NCBI RefSeq assembly: GCF_932526225.1
Contig: NC_064047.1
Span: 13,947,121 to 14,011,120, forward strand
Direction: 5' to 3'
Source: Nematostella vectensis
Taxonomy: Eukaryota; Cnidaria; Anthozoa; Actiniaria; Edwardsiidae
Length of the DNA stretch: 64,000 nt
Shown here piece by piece: positions 1 through 13,047 of the stretch. Position 1 is the first letter of the stretch; every line of letters begins with the position of its first letter. The notes below the pieces were generated by a model. That model saw only the letters and a program-made list of their open reading frames with translations. It was not told the origin of the DNA and searched no databases. The position numbers and the translations under genes are program-made.

Positions 1-1990
1 CTTAAGCTCAGTTAGAATAACATCAGTCTTGTGTATGGTGGATAAGAGGCTTTGCTCGGTTTCATTCGTGTTCATTCGTGTAAATGCATTAGATAAGGTG
101 CTTAGTTCAGTTTGATTAATATTTGTTTGATGTAGAGTTGATAAGTGAATTAGACTATCATTGGTCTGGTGTACAGTGGATAAGGTGTTAAGTTCAGTTT
201 GGTTATTATTGTTCTGATAACTCAGTTTGATTATCATTGGTTTGTTGTAGAGCAGATGGGGCTTACCTCATATTGGTTTACAGTGGATACGGGGCTTAGC
301 TCAGTTTGATTATCATTTGCCTGGTGTGCTGTGTTGAGGGCCCTGGCTCAGATGAGTCAGTGTTGGTCTTGTGTACAGTGTTTGAGGGGCTTAACTCACT
401 TTGATTGGCATCAGTCTGGTGTGTGATGGATAAGTGGTAAAGTTTAATTTGATGTACAGAGGTTAAGGTACTTTTAGTTTGATTAGCATTTGTCTGTGGT
501 CTGGTGTGCTGTGGTGAGGGCTTAGCTTAAATGAGCTAGTGCTGGTCTTGTGTTGCATCAGTCTGGTGTGCAATGGATAAAGTGCTAAGCTCAGTTGAAT
601 TAGAGTTGGTCTTGTGTACAGTGAATATAAGGCTTAGTTCAGTTTGATTAGTATTGGTCTGTGTATATTGGATAAAGGAAATGGCCCAGTTTGATAAGCA
701 TCAGTATGTGCAGTGGATAAGGGGCGTAGTTCAGTTTGCTTAGTGTCAGTTTGGTGTGCAGTGGATTTTAAGGGGGTTTAGTTCAGTTTGCTTAGCACCA
801 GTTTTGTGTGTGGTGGATAAGGGGCTTAGTTCAGTTTGCTTAGTGTTATTTTGGTGTGCGGTGGATAAGGGGCTTAGCTCAGTTTGCTTAGCACCAGTTT
901 GATGTGCGGTGGATAAGGGGCTTGGCTCAGTTTGCTTAGCGTCATTTTGGTGTGCGGTGAGTAATGGGCTATGCTCAGTTTAAGAAGCATTGGCTGCTTG
1001 TGCAGTGCTGAGGAGCTTAGAGCAGTTTTGTTGGAGCCGGTCATATAAACAGCGGATAGGCGGGCTTAATTCAGTTTGTTTATTATTTGTCTGAACAACA
1101 GTAGACAAGGGGCTTAGCTCTGTTGAATTAGCGTTGGTCATTTGTACAGTGGATAAGGGGCCCTAGCTAAGTCTTGTGTATAGTGGATAAGGGGTTTAGT
1201 TTGATTAGCATGCGATATATATTTGTTCAGTTTGTACGGTGGATAAGGGCCTTAGCTCAGTTGAGTTAGTTTAGCTCTCGTGTACTGTGGATAACAGACT
1301 GAGCTTTGTTTGATTAGCATCAGTTTGGTGTGTGGTGGATAAGTTGCTTAGTTCAGTTTGATTATTATTGGCTTGTTTTCAAGTAAATAAGCCGCTTTGT
1401 ACAGTTTGATTATAATTTGTTTGTCGTACAGTGGATAAGTGGCACAGCTCAGTCTGAATTTAATTGGTCAGGTGTCGAGGGGATATGGGTCTTTTCTTTG
1501 AGTAGTTTTAGTCTAATATACAAGGGGCTTAAATCAGTTTGATTATTATTGGATAAGGGGCTCAGCTCTGTTGAATAAGGGTTTCATGTACAATGGATAA
1601 GAGGCATAGCTAAGTTTGATTAGCATCAGTCTTCTGTACTGTGAAGGAGGGGCTTTGCTTTGTTTCATTAGCGTGTCTAAATGCGCTAGATAAGGTGCTT
1701 ACTTCAGTTTGATGATCATTGGTCTGATGTACAGTAGATAGGGGCCTCAGCTCAGTTTGATTATCATTTATGTGGTGTAGAGTGGATATGGGGCGGATAT
1801 TTTGGTTGGTGTTAGTCAAATAAACGTTTTATAAGGGGCTTAGCTCAGTTTGATTAGCATTGGCCTCATGTGCAGTGCTGAAGGGCTTTCCTCATTTTGA
1901 TTAATCTTGTCTAATATAAAGTTGATAAGGGGCTTAGCTCAGATTTGATTAGCATGGATGTAATGTACAGAGCATAAGGAGCTTAGCTTA
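1..1990. repeat. Degenerate 48-bp minisatellite
   Basis: About forty diverged copies of a unit built around ggataaggggcttagctcag followed by tttgattagcattggtctg. Spacing between well-kept copies (for example around 780-960) is 48 bases. The array starts at or before the window edge and fades near 1990. It would lie in an intron or the 3' flank of the minus-strand VWDE-like gene. Units are a multiple of three and read on the minus strand as a repeating NANQTEL-PLSTVHQT-like peptide, but stops and indels interrupt this and only 69 codons stay open, so I do not call it coding. Confidence 0.9.
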
Positions 1991-2050
1991 AAATAATGTA
2001 TTCAATAACGATTTTGGAATTGTTACAATAACCCTGTCAAGCAAATGATA

Positions 2051-2249
2051 CAGTGAATGTTGGAAAATTCGCGACCGGAAAATTCGCGAACACTAAAAAA
2101 ATTCGCGGTCAGGTCTTGGACCCCAAGGTTTTTTTTTGGCCCCCAAATACTACTAATTTACCAAAATAACTACAAAATTCCCGCTGAAGGTTTAAATCGC
2201 GGATTTAAACCTTGGAACCCAAGACCCGCGAATTTTCCAATATTTACTG
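2051..2249. mobile_element. Mariner-type MITE with TA target duplication
   Basis: A 199-bp element has terminal inverted repeats of about 23 bp that begin CAGT and run through TTGGAAAATTCGCG (left 2051-2073, right 2227-2249, two mismatches). It is flanked on both sides by the dinucleotide TA (2049-2050 and 2250-2251). CAGT termini with TA duplication are typical of Tc1/mariner-derived MITEs. It has no coding capacity; the short open frame inside it is incidental. Confidence 0.75.
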
Positions 2250-2251
2250 TA

Positions 2252-2888
2252 ATTTCTTGTCGTTGTCAAAAGAAGATGAAAATGAGAAGATAATACGCTG
2301 AGGTATATTTTACGGGTTTGTGGAAACCTCTCTATTGATTACTGTAAGAAAAGTGTGATAGAATTGATTTATTTGTTGCAATTCTAATAAACGAACAAAA
2401 CAACTATATAGTGTCATTTAATTCCCTACTTGCATTTGATTAAAATATAACAAGTTTTTTCACCGACGTTGCTACGACATGTTTTTTCACCGACATTAGG
2501 AAGACCACTGAAAAAAGTGTGTGTGGGGCTAAAAAAAAAGAAGAGTGTAAACTAGAAGAAACAACTTTTTTGTAATTGTTATTCCTTGATAATATGTGAG
2601 ATAGCCTCAAAACCTAAGATTCCTAGAGTATGGCTGAAAAAAGCAATAAAAAGTAAAAAGCTAACGGAAGGTGGTTTAGAAGGACCAAAATCATGCACAC
2701 TTACAAATCATGCCCAGGGTGGTTTACGAGGACCACTTTAAAAAGCCTCTAGGATATCATTGCACGACGTTTTACGGTGTTCTAGACAAAAAGCGTTACG
2801 AGGACCGGAGGTCGGTCCTCGTAAATACGGTGGTCCTCTGAACGTTGGTGTTTATCCAAATACCGGTCCTCCTAAACACGGTTCGGCG

Positions 2889-2976
<88 letters not shown>

Positions 2977-3432
2977 CACACACAAATAGATCACTACAAT
3001 CACATACAATATTCGACACACACACAAATAGATGTGCCCGCTAACAGACCATTTGATGGACTTCCAAGTGATACTTTATCTTTTGGAGCAAAAAGGTTTG
3101 GAGCTAGAACATTGAAAAAACCTGATAAACTTTTTTCGGGAGTGCGTAAATAGCAGTGTTTCCGAGAAAAAAATGTTTCATGAGTTTTCCGTAAGCCACT
3201 CAACAATCAGTCATTTAAAAAAAGATGCAAGCCAGCTTGAGAATCCCATCTGAATCATTTTGGTGCTTTTGATCATCCGCCTGACTTATTGACAGAATAT
3301 TATATTACCAAAATGGCCCAGGTAAAACTAAAAACTTTGAGCGCAAAATAAGTTGAGTACACCATGGTCTCTTGGTACAAATACTATAGGAAAGTTCACA
3401 AGCATCTATATCTCTGAGATCTGTAACACGAC
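2252..3432. other. Non-coding stretch downstream of VWDE-like exon 7
   Basis: AT-rich sequence with no recognisable exon. It contains a CA dinucleotide run and a short duplicated segment ending acacacaaatagat (about 2980-3035). By gene order it is intron 7 of the minus-strand VWDE-like gene. I looked for an exon continuing the phase left by exon 7 and saw none I could support. Confidence 0.5.
2886..2984. repeat. (CA)n microsatellite
   Basis: Nearly uninterrupted CA dinucleotides for about 95 bases. Apparent His/Thr or Val/Cys open frames across it are artefacts of the repeat. Confidence 0.97.
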
Positions 3433-3629
3433 CTCCAACTTAGTCCAAATCTTGTCGCATCCGCATGTGAATGGCCATCGCCTCCGTGTTGAAACTCGTC
3501 GTTTGAGTCACCATTCATGTTGCCACAGAGTCCGCGAATGCTGTTTGAGTTCTTGAAAGCATTCACTTTGATATTCATTCACCAGTCCAACCTTATGACC
3601 TCGACCTTCGTGCCAGAAGGGAGAAGTAC
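3433..3629 (-). CDS. VWDE: VWDE-like exon 7: end of vWD domain, interrupted by TGA
   Basis: The acceptor tttttgtag precedes 3629 and the donor-like ag|gtcgtg follows 3433, a weak match. It enters in phase 0, matching exon 6. It reads VLLPSGTKVEVIRLDW, then a stop, then MNIKVNAF, then the vWD signature RGLCGNMNGDSNDEF and an FGLSWR end. In vWD domains the W is normally followed by G (..WGM..), so the TGA at 3581-3579 sits exactly where a GGA glycine codon would be expected, one base away. The frame is intact on both sides, so this looks like a point nonsense change, an error in the assembly, or a decaying gene. Confidence 0.8.
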
Positions 3630-3889
3630 CTACAAAAAGGTCAAAATAAAGTTTCTTACGTAAACGCCTAGGAGCACGCAAGCACAATTTTCATCATAAA
3701 GTAGACGGGGGTGTCGTCCTATTTTTTAGGGTATAACATTCTACTAGGTACTAAACCGTAGGTGTTTAAAGATCCTTCCTATTCTGCTATCCCCTGAAGA
3801 TTCTCAGCCTAGATGAAAATACGCGAAAGTCGTCAGAAAAACGGTGTGCTTGATACCAATGGATAAAATAAGTACAGCGGTAACTATGG

Positions 3890-6800
3890 TTAACACAGGA
3901 AACCCGGTAAGATCGCCAGAACACAGGACACCCAGTAAAAACGGGGAGAGTGTGTGGGGAGTTGGGTGGGGAGGGGGGTCGCTAGCTTCAACACAGGGAA
4001 CCAAGTTAGTACGTCAGGGGCAATGGTTAACACAGGAAAACCGTAAGGAACACTGGGGGAAAGAGTAGACACAGGAAACCCGGTAAGAAGGCCGGGGGGC
4101 TAAGGTCAACACAGGAATCCTGGGAAGACGGCCAGGGGGCTAAGGTCAAACACAGGAAACCCGGTAAGGAGGCCGGGGGGCTAAGGTCAAACACAGGAAA
4201 CCCGGTAAGAAGGCCGGGGGGCTAAGGTCAACACAGGAATCCTGGTAAGACGGCCGGGGGGGTAAGGTCAACACAGAAATCCTGGTAAGACGTAGACACA
4301 GGAAAACCAGTAAGAAGGCCGGGGGGCTAAGGTCAACACAAAAATCCTGGTAAGAAGGCCGGGCGGCTAAGGTCAAACACAGTAAACAAGGTAAGGAGGC
4401 CGGGGGGCTAAGGTCAAACACAGGAAACCAGGTAAGAAGGCCGGGGGGCTAGGGTCAAACACAGGAAACCCGGTAAGAAAGCCGGGGGCTAAGGTCAAAC
4501 ACATTAAACCCGGTAAGAAGGCCGGGGGGCTAAGGTCAAACACAGGAAACCCGTTAAGGAGGCCGGGGGGCTAAGGTCAACACAGGAATCCTGGTGAGAA
4601 GGCCTGGGGGCTAGGGTCAAACACTAAGAAGGCCGGGGGGCTAAGGTCAAAAACAGGTAACCCGGTAAGAAGGCCTGGGGGGCTAAGGTCAACACAGGAA
4701 ACCCGGTAAAAAGGCCTGGGGGCTAAGGTCAAACACAGGAAACCCGATAAGAATGCCGGGGGGCTAAGGTCAAAAACAGGAAACCCGGTAAGAAGGCCGG
4801 GGGGCTAAGGTCAACACAGGAATCCTGGTAAGAAGGCCGGGGGCTAAGGTCAAACACAGTAAACAAGGTAAGGAGGCCGGGGAGCTAAGGTCAAACACAG
4901 GAAACCCGGTAAGAAGGCCGGGGGGCTAGGGTCAAACACAGGAAACCCGGTAAGAAGGCCGGGGAGCTAAGGTCAAACACATTAAACCTGGTAAGAAGGC
5001 CGGGGGGCTAAGGTCAAACACAGGAAACCCGGTAAGGAGGCCGGGGGGCTAAGGTCAACACAGGAATCCTGGTAAGAAGGCCTAGGGGCTAAGGTCAAAC
5101 ACAGGAAACCCGGTAAGGAGGCCGGGGGGGGGGAGTAAGGTCAAACACAGATGAAAACCCGGTAAGGAGGCCGGGGGGCTAAGGTCAAACACAGGAAACC
5201 CGGTAAGAAGGCCGGGGGGCTAAGGTCAAACACAGGAAACCCGGTAAGAAGGCCGGGGGGCTAAGGTCAAACACATTAAACCCGGTAAGGAGGCCGGGAA
5301 GCTAAGGTCAAACACAGGAAACCAGGTAAGAAGGCCGGGGGGCTAGGGTCAAACACAGGAAACCCGGTAAGAAGGCCGGGGGGCTAAGGTCAAACACATT
5401 AAACCCGGTAAGAAGGCCGGGGGGCTAAGGTCAAACACAGGAAACCCGGTAAGGAGGCCGGGGGGCTAAGGTCAACACAGGAATCCTGGTAAGAAGGCCT
5501 GGGGGCTAAGGTCAAACACAGGAAACCCGGTAAGGAGGCCGGGGGGGGGGGGGGGAGTAAGGTCAAACACAGATGAAAACCCGGTAAGGAGGCCGGGGGG
5601 CTAAGGTCAACACAGGAATCCTGGTAAGAAGGCCGGGGGGATAAGGTCAAAAACAGGTAACCCGGTAAGAAAGCCTGGGGTGCTAAAGTCAACACAGGAA
5701 ACCCGGTAAAAAGGCCGGGGGGCTAGGGTCAAACACAGGAAACCCGGTAAGAAGGCCGGGGGGCTAAGGTCAAACACATTAAACCCGGTAAGGAGGCCGG
5801 GGGGCTAAGGTCAAACACAGGAAACCCGGTAAGGAGGCCGGGGGGCTAAGGTCAACACAGGAATCCTGGTAAGAAGGCCTAGGGGCTAAGGTCAAACACA
5901 GGAAACCCGGTAAGGAGGCCGGGGGGGGGGAGTAAGGTCAAACACAGATGAAAACCCGGTAAGGAGGCCGGGGGGCTAAGGTCAAACACAGGAAACCCGG
6001 TAAGAAGGCCGGGGGGCTAAGGTCAAACACAGGAAACCCGGTAAGAAGGCCGGGGGGCTAAGGTCAAACACATTAAACCCGGTAAGGAGGCCGGGAAGCT
6101 AAGGTCAAACACAGGAAACCAGGTAAGAAGGCCGGGGGGCTAGGGTCAAACACAGGAAACCCGGTAAGAAGGCCGGGGGGCTAAGGTCAAACACATTAAA
6201 CCCGGTAAGAAGGCCGGGGGGCTAAGGTCAAACACAGGAAACCCGGTAAGGAGGCCGGGGGGCTAAGGTCAACACAGGAATCCTGGTAAGAAGGCCTGGG
6301 GGCTAAGGTCAAACACAGGAAACCCGGTAAGGAGGCCGGGGGGGGGGGAGTAAGGTCAAACACAGATGAAAACCCGGTAAGGAGGCCGGGGGGCTAAGGT
6401 CAACACAGGAATCCTGGTAAGAAGGCCGGGGGGATAAGGTCAAAAACAGGTAACCCGGTAAGAAAGCCTGGGGGGCTAAAGTCAACACAGGAAACCCGGT
6501 AAAAAGGCCGGGGGGCTAGGGTCAAACACAGGAAACCCTGTAAAAAGGCCGGGGGGCTAAGGTCAAACACATTAAACCCGGTAAGGAGGCCGGGGGGCTA
6601 AGGTCAAACACAGGAAACCCGGTAAGGAGGCCGGGGGGCTAAGGTCAACACAGGAATCCTGGTAAGAAGGCCTGGGGGCTAAGGTCAAACACAGGAAACC
6701 CGGTAAGGAGGCCGGGGGGGGGGAGTAAGGTCAAACACAGATGAAAACCCGGTAAGGAGGCCGGGGGGCTAAGGTAAACACAGGAATCCTGGTAAGAAGG

Positions 6801-9800
6801 CCGCGGGGCTAAGGTCAAAAACAGGTAACCCGGTAAGAAGGCTGGGGGGCTAAGGTCAACACAAGAAACCCGGTAAAAAGGCCGGGGGGCTAAGGTCAAA
6901 CACAGGAAACCCGATAAGAATGCCGGGGGGCTAAGGTCAAAAACAGGAAACCCGGTAAGAAGGCCGGGGGGCTAAGGTCAACACAGGAATCCTGGTAAGA
7001 AGGCCGGGGGGCTAAGGTCAAACACAGTAAACAAGGTAAGGAGGCCGGGGGGCTAAGGTCAAACACAGGAAACCCGGTAAGAAGGCCGGGGGGCTAGGGT
7101 CAAACACAGGAAACCCGGTAAGAAGGCCGGGGAGCTAAGGTCAAACACATTAAACCTGGTAAGAAGGCCGGGGGGCTAAGGTCAAACACAGGAAACCCGG
7201 TAAGGAGGCCGGGGGGCTAAGGTCAACACAGGAATCCTGGTAAGAAGGCCGAGGGGCTAAGGTCAAACACAGGAAACCCGGTAAGGAGGCCGGGGGGGGG
7301 GAGTAAGGTCAAACACAGATGAAAACCCGGTAAGGAGGCCGGGGGGCTAAGGTCAACACAGGAATCCTGGTAAGAAGGCCGGGGGGCTAAGGTCAAAAAC
7401 AGGTAACCCAATAAGAAGGCCTGGGGGGCTAAGGTCAACACAGGAAACCCAGTAAAAAGGCCGGGGGGCTAAGGTCAAACACAGGAAACCCTATAAGAAT
7501 GCCGGGGGGCTAAGGTCAAAAACAGGAAACCCGGTAAGAAGGCCGGGGGGCTAAGGTCAAACACAGGAAACTCGGAAAGAAGGCCGGGGGGCTAAGGTCA
7601 AACACAGGAATCCTGGTAAGAAGGCCTTGGGGCTAAGGTCAAGCACAGGAAACCCGGTAAGAAGGCAGGGGGGCTAAGGTGAAAGAAAGGAATCCCGGTA
7701 AGAAGGCCGGGGGGCTACGGTCAAACACAGGAAACCCGGTAAGGAGGCAGCGGGGCTAAGGTCAAACACAGGAAACCCGGTAAGGAGGCCGGGGGGCTAA
7801 GGTCAACATAGGAATCCTGGTAAGAAGGCCGGGGGGCTAAGGTCAAGCACAGGAAACCCGGTAAGAAGTCCTGGGGGGCTAAGGTCAAACACAGGAAACC
7901 CGGTAAGGAGGCCGGGGGGGGGGGAGTAAGGTCAAACACAGATGAAAACCCGGTAAGGAGGCCGGGGGGCTAAGGTAAACACAGGAATCCTGGTAAGAAG
8001 GCCGCGGGGCTAAGGTCAAAAACAGGTAACCCGGTAAGAAGGCTGGGGGGCTAAGGTCAACACAGGAAACCCGGTAAAAAGGCCGGGGGGCTAAGGTCAA
8101 ACACAGGAAACCCGATAAGAATGCCGGGGGGCTAAGGTCAAAAACAGGAAACCCGGTAAGAAGGCCGGGGGGCTAAGGTCAACACAGGAATCCTGGTAAG
8201 AAGGCCGGGGGGCTAAGGTCAAACACAGTAAACAAGGTAAGGAGGCCGGGGGGCTAAGGTCAAACACAGGAAACCCGGTAAGAAGGCCGGGGGGCTAGGG
8301 TCAAACACAGGAAACCCGGTAAGAAGGCCGGGGAGCTAAGGTCAAACACATTAAACCTGGTAAGAAGGCCGGGGGGCTAAGGTCAAACACAGGAAACCCG
8401 GTAAGGAGGCCGGGGGGCTAAGGTCAACACAGGAATCCTGGTAAGAAGGCCGAGGGGCTAAGGTCAAACACAGGAAACCCGGTAAGGAGGCCGGTTGGGG
8501 GGAGTAAGGTCAAACACAGATGAAAACCCGGTAAGGAGGCCGGGGGGCTAAGGTCAACACAGGAATCCTGGTAAGAAGGCCGGGGGGCTAAGGTCAAAAA
8601 CAGGTAACCCAATAAGAAGGCCTGGGGGGCTAAGGTCAACACAGGAAACCCAGTAAAAAGGCCGGGGGGCTAAGGTCAAACACAGGAAACCCGATAAGAA
8701 TGCCGGGGGGCTAAGGTCAAAAACAGGAAACCCGGTAAGAAGGCCGGGGGGCTAAGGTCAAACACAGGAAACTCGGAAAGAAGGCCGGGGGGCTAAGGTC
8801 AAACACAGGAATCCTGGTAAGAAGGCCTTGGGGCTAAGGTCAAGCACAGGAAACCCGGTAAGAAGGCAGGGGGGCTAAGGTGAAAGACAGGAATCCCGGT
8901 AAGAAGGCCGGGGGGCTAAGGTCAAACACAGGAAACCCGGTAAGGAGGCAGGGGGGCTAAGGTCAAACACAGGAAACCCGGTAAGGAGGCCGGGGGGCTA
9001 AGGTCAACATAGGAATCCTGGTAAGAAGGCCGGGGGGCTAAGGTCAAGCACAGGAAACCCGGTAAGAAGTCCTGAGGGGCTAAGGTCAAACACAGGAAAC
9101 CCGATAAGAATGCCGGGGGGCTAAGGTCAAAAACAGGAAACCCAGTAAGAAGGCCGGGGGGGCTAAGGTCAAACACAGGAAACTCGGAAAAAAGGCCGGG
9201 GGCTAAGGTCAAACACAGGAATCCTGGTAAGAAGGCCGGGGGGGTAAGGTCAATTACAGGAAACCCGGTAAGAAGGCCGGGGGGCTAAGGTCAAAGACAG
9301 GAATCCCGGTAAGAAGGCCGGGGGTCTAAGGTCAAACACAGGAAACCCGGGATGAAGGCCGGGGGGCTAAGGTCAAACACAGGAAACCCAGTAAGAAGGC
9401 CGGGGGGCTAAGGTCAAAGACAGGAATCCCGGTAAGAAGGCCGGGGGGCTAAGGTCAAACACAGGAAACCCGGTAAGGAGGCAGGTTGGCTAAGATCACA
9501 CACAGGAAACCCGGTAAGGAGGCCGGGGGGCTAAGGTCAACACAGGAATCCTGGTAAGAAGGCCGGGTGGCTAAGGTCCTACACAGGAAACCCGGTAAGA
9601 AGGCCTGGGGGGCTAAGGTCAAACACATGACACCCGATAAGAAAGCCGGGGGGCTAAGGTCAAAAACAGAAAACCCGGGATGAAGGCCGGGGGGCTAAGG
9701 TCAAACACAGGAAACTCGGTAAGAAGGCCGGGGGGCTAAGGTCAAACACAGGAATCCTGGTAAGAAGGCCGGGGGGCTAAGGTCCTACACAGGAAACCCT

Positions 9801-12732
9801 GTAAGAAGGCCTGGGGGGCTAAGGTCAAACACATGACACCCGATAAGAATGCCGGGGTGCTAAGGTCAAAAACAGAAAACCCGGGATGAAGGCCGGGGGG
9901 CTAAGGTCAAACACAGGAATCCTGGTAAGAAGGCCGGGGGGCTAAGGTCAATTACAGGAAACCCGGTAAGAAGGCTGGGGGGCTAAGGTCAAAGACAGGA
10001 ATCCCGGTAAGAAGGCCGGGGGGCTAAGGCCAAACACAGGAAACCCGGTAAGGAGGCAGGGGGGCTAAGGTCAAACACAGGAAACCCAGTAAGAAGGCCT
10101 GGGGGGCTAAGGTCAAACACAGGAAACCTGGTAAGGAGGACGGGGGGCTAAGGTCAAACACAGGAAGCCCTATAAGAATGCCGGGGGGCTAAGGTCAAAA
10201 ACAGGAAACCCAGTAAGAAGGCCGGGGGGCTAAGGTCAACACAGGAATCCTGGTAAGAAGGCCTGGGGGCTAAGGTCAAACACAGGAAACCCGGTAAAGA
10301 GGCCGGGGGGGAGTAAGGTCAAACACAGATGAAAACCCGCGTAGGAGGCCGGGGGTTAAGGTCAACACAGGAATCCTGGTAAGAAGGCCGGGGGGCTAAG
10401 GTCAAACACAGGAAACCCGGTAAGAAGGCCTGGGGGGCTAAGGTCAACACAGGAAACCCGGTAAGAAGGCCGGGTGGCTAAATTCAAACACAGGAAACCC
10501 CATAAGAATGCCGGGGGGCTAAGGTCAAAAACAGGAAACCCGGTAAGAAGGCCGGGGGGCTAAGGTCAAACACAGGAAACTCGAAAAGAAGGCCGGGGGG
10601 TTAAGGTCAAACACAGGAAACCCAGTAAGAAGGCCGGGGGGTTAAGGTCAAAGACAGGAATCCCGGTAAGAAGGCCGGGGGGCTAAGGTCAAACACAGGA
10701 AACCCGGTAAGGAGGCAGGTTGGCTAAGATCACACACAGGAAACCCGGTAAGGAGGCCGGGGGGCTAAGGTCAACACAGGAATCCTGGTAAGAAGGCCGG
10801 GTGGCTAAGGTCCTACACAGGAAACCCGGTAAGAAGGCCTGGGGGGCTAAGGTCAAACACAGGAAACCCGGGATGAAGGCCGGGGGGCTAAGGTCAAACA
10901 CAGGAAACTCGGTAAGAAGGCCGGGGGGCTAAGGTCAAACACAGGAATCCTGGTAAGAAGGCCGGGGGGCTAAGGTCAATTACAGGAAACCCGGTAAGAA
11001 GGCTGGGGGGCTAAGGTCAAAGACAGGAATCCCGGTAAGAAGGCCGGGGGGCTAAGGTCAAACACAGGAAACCCGGTAAGGAGGCAGGGGGGCTAAGGTC
11101 AAACACAGGAAACCAGGTAAGGAGGCCGAGGGGCTAAGGTCAACACAGGAATCCTGGTAAGAAGGCCGGGGGGCTAAGGTCAAACACAGGAAACCCGGTA
11201 AGAAGGCCTGGGGGGCTAAGGTCAAACACAGGAAACCCGGTAAGGAGGACGGGGGGCTAAGGTCAAACACAGGAAACCCGGTAAAGAGGCCGGAGGGGCG
11301 GCTAAGGTCAAACACAGGAAACCCGGTAAGGAGGCCGAGGGCTGAGGTCAAACACAGGAAACCCGGTAAGGAGGCCGGGGGGCTAAGGTCAAACACAGGA
11401 AACCCTATAAGAATGCCGGGGGGCTAAGGTCAAAAACAGGAAACCCAGTAAGAAGGCCGGGGGGCTAAGGTCAAAGACAGGAATCCCGGTAAGAAGGCCG
11501 GGGGGCTAAAATCAAACACAGGAAACCCGGTAAGGAGGCAGGGGGGCTAAGGTCAAACACAGGAAACCCGGTAAGGAGGCCGGGGGGCTAAGGTCAACAC
11601 AGGAATCCTGGTAAGAAGGCATGGGGGTTAAGGTCCTACACAGGAAACCCGGTAAGAAGGCCGGGGGGCTAAGGTCAAACACATGACACCCGATAAGAAT
11701 GCCGGGGGGCTAAGGTCAAAAACAGAAAACCCGGGATGAAGGCTGGGGGGCTAAAGTCAAACACAGGAAACTCGGAAAGAAGGCCGGGGGGCTAAGGTCA
11801 AACACAGGAATCCCGGTAAGAAGGCCGGGGGGCTAAGGTCAAACACAGGAAACCCGGTAAGGAGGCAGGGGGGCTAAGGTCAAACACAGGAAACCCGGTA
11901 AGGAGGCCGAGGGGCTAAGGTCAACACAGGAATCCTGGTAAGAAGGCCGGGGGGCTAAGGTCAAACACAGGAAACCCGGTAAGAAGGCCTGGGGGGCTAA
12001 GGTCAAACACAGGAAACCCGGTAAGGAGGACGGGGGGCTAAGGTCAAACACAGGAAACCCGGTAAAGAGGCCGGAGGAGCGGCTAAGGTCAAACACAGGA
12101 AACCCGGTAAGGAGGCCGAGGGCTAAGGTCAAACACAGGAAACCCGGTAAAGAGGCCGGGGGGCTAAGGTCAAACACAGGAAACCCTATAAGAATGCCGG
12201 GGGGCTAAGGTCAAAAACAGGAAACCCGGTAAGGAGGCCAGGGGGCTAAGGTCAAACACAGGAAACTCGGAAAGAAGGCCGGGGGGCTAAGGTCAATTAC
12301 AGGAATCCTGGTAAGAAGGCCGGGGGGCTAAGGTCAAACACAGGAAACCCAGTAAGAAGGCCGGGGGGCTAAGGTCAAAGACAGGAATCCCGGTAAGAAG
12401 GCCGGGAGGCTAAGGTCAAACACAGGAAACCCGGTAAGGAGGCAGGGGGGCTAAGGTCAAACACAAGAAACCCGGTAAGGAGGCCGGGGGGCTAAGGTCA
12501 ACACAGGAATCCTGGTAAGAAGGCCGGGGGGTTAAGGTCCTAAACAGGAAACCCGGTAAGAAGGCCTGGGGGGCTAAGGTCAAACACATGACACCCGATA
12601 AGAATGCCGGGGGGCTAAGGTCAAAAACAGAAATCCCGGGATGAAGGCTGGGGGGCTAAGGTCAAACACAGGAAACTCGGAAAGAAGGCCGGGGGGCTAA
12701 GGTCAAACACAGGAATCCCGGTAAGAAGGCGA
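3890..12732. repeat. ~41-bp G-rich minisatellite filling VWDE intron 6
   Basis: Roughly 215 copies of a ~41-bp unit, approximately ctaaggtcaaacacaggaaa followed by cccggtaagaaggccggggg. Variant types differ by ggaatcctgg for ggaaacccgg, a loss of aa in tcaacac, or an expanded G run. Variants recur in blocks: about 1,201 bases separate 7223-7939 from 8424-9140, about 781 separate 11058-11396 from 11839-12177, and about 787 separate 5091 from 5878. The array therefore grew by duplicating multi-unit blocks. It occupies nearly all of intron 6. On the gene's strand each unit holds a pyrimidine stretch ending ttgaccttag, acceptor-like; on the opposite strand each unit holds ggtaag. All open frames here are repeat artefacts. 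Confidence 0.97.
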
Positions 12733-12825
12733 AGGGGGGGGGGTAGGCTGGGCAAGTATTGACCCAATAAGCACCAAGCCTCGGGCCTCAATGATTAAAG
12801 TAATGACAAATATTTATTAACTTAC

Positions 12826-13047
12826 AGTATGCGTTACTCGGCTGCCAGAGATCTGCCTGTAAATGTGTGTTCCGTTTGGTAGATGTCCGCTTGGTACACG
12901 GAAGGTCATTGGCATGGGAGTATTGGCTTGGTGTTGCAATTGGGAGTTGCAGATTGACAAAATCATCACGTCATTTCTCTCCCGTATTGCTACTCCGCAG
13001 TTACAGGAGGCGCTACTATCCCAGCACGTCCAAAGGCGCGTGTGCAC
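12826..13047 (-). CDS. VWDE: VWDE-like exon 6: middle of vWD domain
   Basis: Acceptor cccatgtag at 13048 and strong donor act|gtaagt at 12825. It is 222 bases, 74 codons, phase 0 at both ends. It begins VHTRLWTCWDSSASCNCGVAI and ends SGSRVTHT. The cysteine pattern CNCGVAIRE..DVMILSIC is the middle of the vWD domain as in VWDE proteins. It continues exon 5 (..DNDHHTE) and is continued by exon 7 (VLLPSGTKV). The sequence 12733-12825 is unique spacer between the donor and the 41-bp array. Confidence 0.88.

Noticed and set aside
1610-1819. 69-codon minus-strand repeat peptide as a coding exon
   Set aside because: The 48-bp array has stops and indels in most units; no splice sites support an exon.
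4146-12177. Many minus-strand Pro/Leu-rich frames (FLCLTLAPRPSYQD)
   Set aside because: Repeat translation artefacts of the 41-bp array.
3890-12732. CRISPR-like appearance of regularly spaced repeats
   Set aside because: No alternation of constant repeat and unique spacer; whole units are repeated, in a eukaryotic intron.
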